This document shows, piece after piece, positions 62,540 to 64,000 of a DNA stretch of 64,000 nt. The notes under the pieces were generated by a model. That model ran no database searches, was not told the DNA's origin, and saw only the letters and a program-made list of their open reading frames with translations. This DNA comes from Bacillota bacterium (lineage in GTDB: Bacteria; Bacillota; Bacilli; Paenibacillales; NBRC-103111), in contig JAEWIS010000020.1 in NCBI GenBank assembly GCA_023386955.1, positions 3,916 through 67,915 of the forward strand, in the 5' to 3' direction. Made by a program: the position numbers and the translations under genes. Positions within the stretch are counted from its first letter, which is position 1, and every line of letters starts with the position of its first letter.

Positions 62540-62567
62540 TTGCACATGTTTGCGACTGGACGGAGGG

Positions 62568-63197
62568 TTATTGCAGGCTTACTGTAAAGGCTCCTGCCGC
62601 TTCCCCGCCCCAGAACAGCTCCAGCCGGTCATTGTCCTTCACCGGGCCAACTCCCTCGGGGGTTCCGGTGAAAATAATATCTCCTTGGCCCAACCCATAC
62701 TCCGCGGCGCAGAAGTCAATAATCCGCTGCAGGTCGAAGATCATGCGGGAAACATTGCCCCGCTGGGCCTCCTCCCCATTCTTCAGCAGCGTAAAGTCCT
62801 GCTCGGCCAGCCGGGCCGCACCCGGGAAATCCAGCCACGGGCCCAACGGCGCAGAACGGCGGAAACCCTTGGCCGGCAGCCAAGGCAGCCCCTTGGCCTT
62901 AATGCCGGATTGCACATCCCGCAGGGTAAAGTCGATGCCGAAGGCCATGCTGTCGATAAGCTCATCGGCAGACAGACCCGGCTCGTAGCTGCGTCCGATG
63001 CGGATGACCAGCTCCGTCTCGAAGTGGAGCTCTCCCCGCAGCCCCGGCAGAACGATGGCCCCCCCGTCGGCAGGTGTCAGGGCATGGCTGGGTTTCATGA
63101 AAATCATTGGCTCCTTGGGCAGCTCATTCCCAAGCTCCTCCGCATGGGCCTTATAATTGCGTCCTACACAGTATACGTTGCGGATAGATGAAAACAT
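62568..63197 (-). CDS. Fumarylacetoacetate hydrolase (FAH) family protein
   Basis: The 209-residue protein starts RNVYCVGRNYKAHAEELGN, has the metal-binding HFETELVIRIG and the GDIIFTGTPEGVG motif of the family. Small FAH proteins act as acylpyruvate hydrolases, decarboxylases or 2-oxo acid hydrolases. Close to a polysaccharide deacetylase gene but not obviously linked. Substrate unknown. Confidence 0.93.
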   Translation of the reverse strand: MFSSIRNVYCVGRNYKAHAEELGNELPKEPMIFMKPSHALTPADGGAIVLPGLRGELHFETELVIRIGRSYEPGLSADELIDSMAFGIDFTLRDVQSGIKAKGLPWLPAKGFRRSAPLGPWLDFPGAARLAEQDFTLLKNGEEAQRGNVSRMIFDLQRIIDFCAAEYGLGQGDIIFTGTPEGVGPVKDNDRLELFWGGEAAGAFTVSLQ

Positions 63198-63256
63198 TGG
63201 TATCCTCTCCTTTATCTGTTTCGGTATGTCCCCTGGAATACCCAGATTACCTGCGA

Positions 63257-64000
63257 TTATTCCAAAAAATGAACGGCACGGCTGTCCTTGTGCAGCACCT
63301 CGAAGCGGAAGCCTAGCTCCCGCAGCCCCCGGATCACCTCGGGCAGGGCTTCGACGGTGGTGGTTTTGCCCCGGGCGTCGTGCATCAGCACGATGGCGTT
63401 GTTTTTGTTGGCCGCGGCGTACAGCACTGCGCCTACAATCTCTTCCTTGGGCTGCACCGCCTGCGCAGCGTCAGTGGAGGAGACGTTCCAGTCGAAATAC
63501 TGGTACCCCTCCTCCTGTACCCGCTTGACCAGCCGCGGCAGCATCCATGGGCTCCCCTTGGCCTGGCCCAGCCTGGTGTTGGAGCCCCCCGGAAACCGGA
63601 GCAGCTCCGTGGCCGAGCCTGTCAGCTCCTGGAGCGCCCGGTCCAGCTTATGTACATCCTCCATAAAGGCAGCCTCGCTCCGGTACAGGCGGTAATCATG
63701 AGAATAGGTGTGGTTGCCCAGTACATGCCCCTCTGCCGCCATCTGTTGGATCAGCTCCCGGTGCTGCTCCAGCCCGGCTCCGGTTACGAAGAAGGTGGCG
63801 CGAATATTCTCGCGCCGCAGAATGGACAGGACCTGCGGCGTCAGGCCCGAAGGGCCGTCGTCGAAGGTCAGATAGGCGGTGCGCGGAGCAGCCGCACCGC
63901 TGCCGGGTTCAGGGGCGGGCTCGGCCCCCGCCCGCCCCTGCACTGCCCCGGGCCCGGCCACGGGGGGCCCGGCTAACGCGCCCGGCCGGCCAGGCTCCGC
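63257..64000 (-). CDS. Polysaccharide deacetylase (NodB), 5' end cut by window
   Basis: The visible 235-odd residues contain the NodB motifs YLTFDDGPSG, GNHTYSHDY, LRFPGGSNTR and IVLMHDARGKT, so a metal-dependent peptidoglycan or chitin-type deacetylase is likely. The GTG at 63961 is only one option: the frame stays open to the window edge through a Gly/Pro/Ala-rich linker, which suggests a longer protein with a signal or membrane anchor beyond. The start is therefore unknown. Confidence 0.88.
   Translation of the reverse strand, partial: AEPGRPGALAGPPVAGPGAVQGRAGAEPAPEPGSGAAAPRTAYLTFDDGPSGLTPQVLSILRRENIRATFFVTGAGLEQHRELIQQMAAEGHVLGNHTYSHDYRLYRSEAAFMEDVHKLDRALQELTGSATELLRFPGGSNTRLGQAKGSPWMLPRLVKRVQEEGYQYFDWNVSSTDAAQAVQPKEEIVGAVLYAAANKNNAIVLMHDARGKTTTVEALPEVIRGLRELGFRFEVLHKDSRAVHFLE

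Larger units (their letters stand above)
61705..62567. repeat. 863-bp non-coding region of tandem and dispersed repeats
   Basis: Three tandem units of 81-82 bp start at 61810, 61891 and 61973, each beginning CTCTAACGGAACT. Further copies of the bipartite repeat occur at about 62026 (direct) and, inverted, at 62086-62109 and 62135-62158. A 34-bp tandem array follows at 62244-62415. The region ends with a terminator for the FAH gene. No gene is visible. Confidence 0.65.

Overview
This window looks like a chromosomal segment of a Paenibacillus-type bacterium (Firmicutes, Bacillales; GC roughly in the mid-fifties by eye). The evidence is strong AGGAGG-type ribosome binding sites, Bacillus-like sigma-A promoters, a perfect GlnR/TnrA box in front of amt, a yybP-ykoY manganese riboswitch in front of a TerC gene, GalT of the Firmicutes type, and YtpB, ComP, YitT and YugP homologues. 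I saw no rRNA, tRNA, CRISPR array, prophage or intact insertion sequence. All identifications come from reading the sequence and from memory of families; no search was run.

Layout. 1-11 kb: a TlpA-like thioredoxin, an MFS exporter, a DUF454 protein, a JAMM peptidase, then an amt / DUF294 nucleotidyltransferase / DEDDh exonuclease group facing a MerR regulator; next a YugP peptidase, a nuclease-like protein, and a GltC-like LysR regulator divergent from tpx. Two inverted copies of a roughly 165-bp MITE-like repeat bracket the last part. 11.5-20.2 kb: a six-gene galactose operon (ROK regulator, galK, galE, galT, a DUF4380-like protein, a PfkB-type kinase) divergent from xylB, with XylR-like operators between them. 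20.9-34.2 kb: a DUF624 protein, a very large hybrid histidine kinase overlapping an HD-GYP response regulator, a two-component/ABC module, and a CshA-like RNA helicase.

34.6-46.2 kb: mostly housekeeping or conserved unknowns (DUF4178, YitT, a putative glycoside hydrolase, an FMN reductase, a 2-hydroxyacid dehydrogenase), followed by an apparent operon of an unknown protein, a YtpB-type C35 terpene synthase and pfkA, and then two transporters with a CYTH protein. 46.6-53.2 kb is the signalling-rich part: a ComP-like quorum-sensing kinase faces a short, well-initiated ORF whose last residues (GDNWS) resemble ComX pheromones, with no ComQ or ComA beside it. Downstream lie a receiver-TPR protein, a soluble kinase with a Cys-rich PAS domain, and a GGDEL diguanylate cyclase. 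53.2-64 kb: a secreted beta-helix protein, the Mn-riboswitch TerC gene, PepF, DUF362, a secreted beta-propeller protein, an FAH-family enzyme and a polysaccharide deacetylase cut by the window edge.

Intergenic DNA carries several repeat families: the MITE, a bipartite repeat (TAACGGAACT, short spacer, GACNCTTAG) near 39.9 and 62 kb, an AATGTACGCTATT family near 46.3 kb, and a 34-bp tandem array at 62.2-62.4 kb. The most interesting candidate system is the divergent ComP-like kinase and Trp-ending peptide; the ytpB operon, the amt-DUF294-exonuclease group and the Cys-rich PAS cassette come next.
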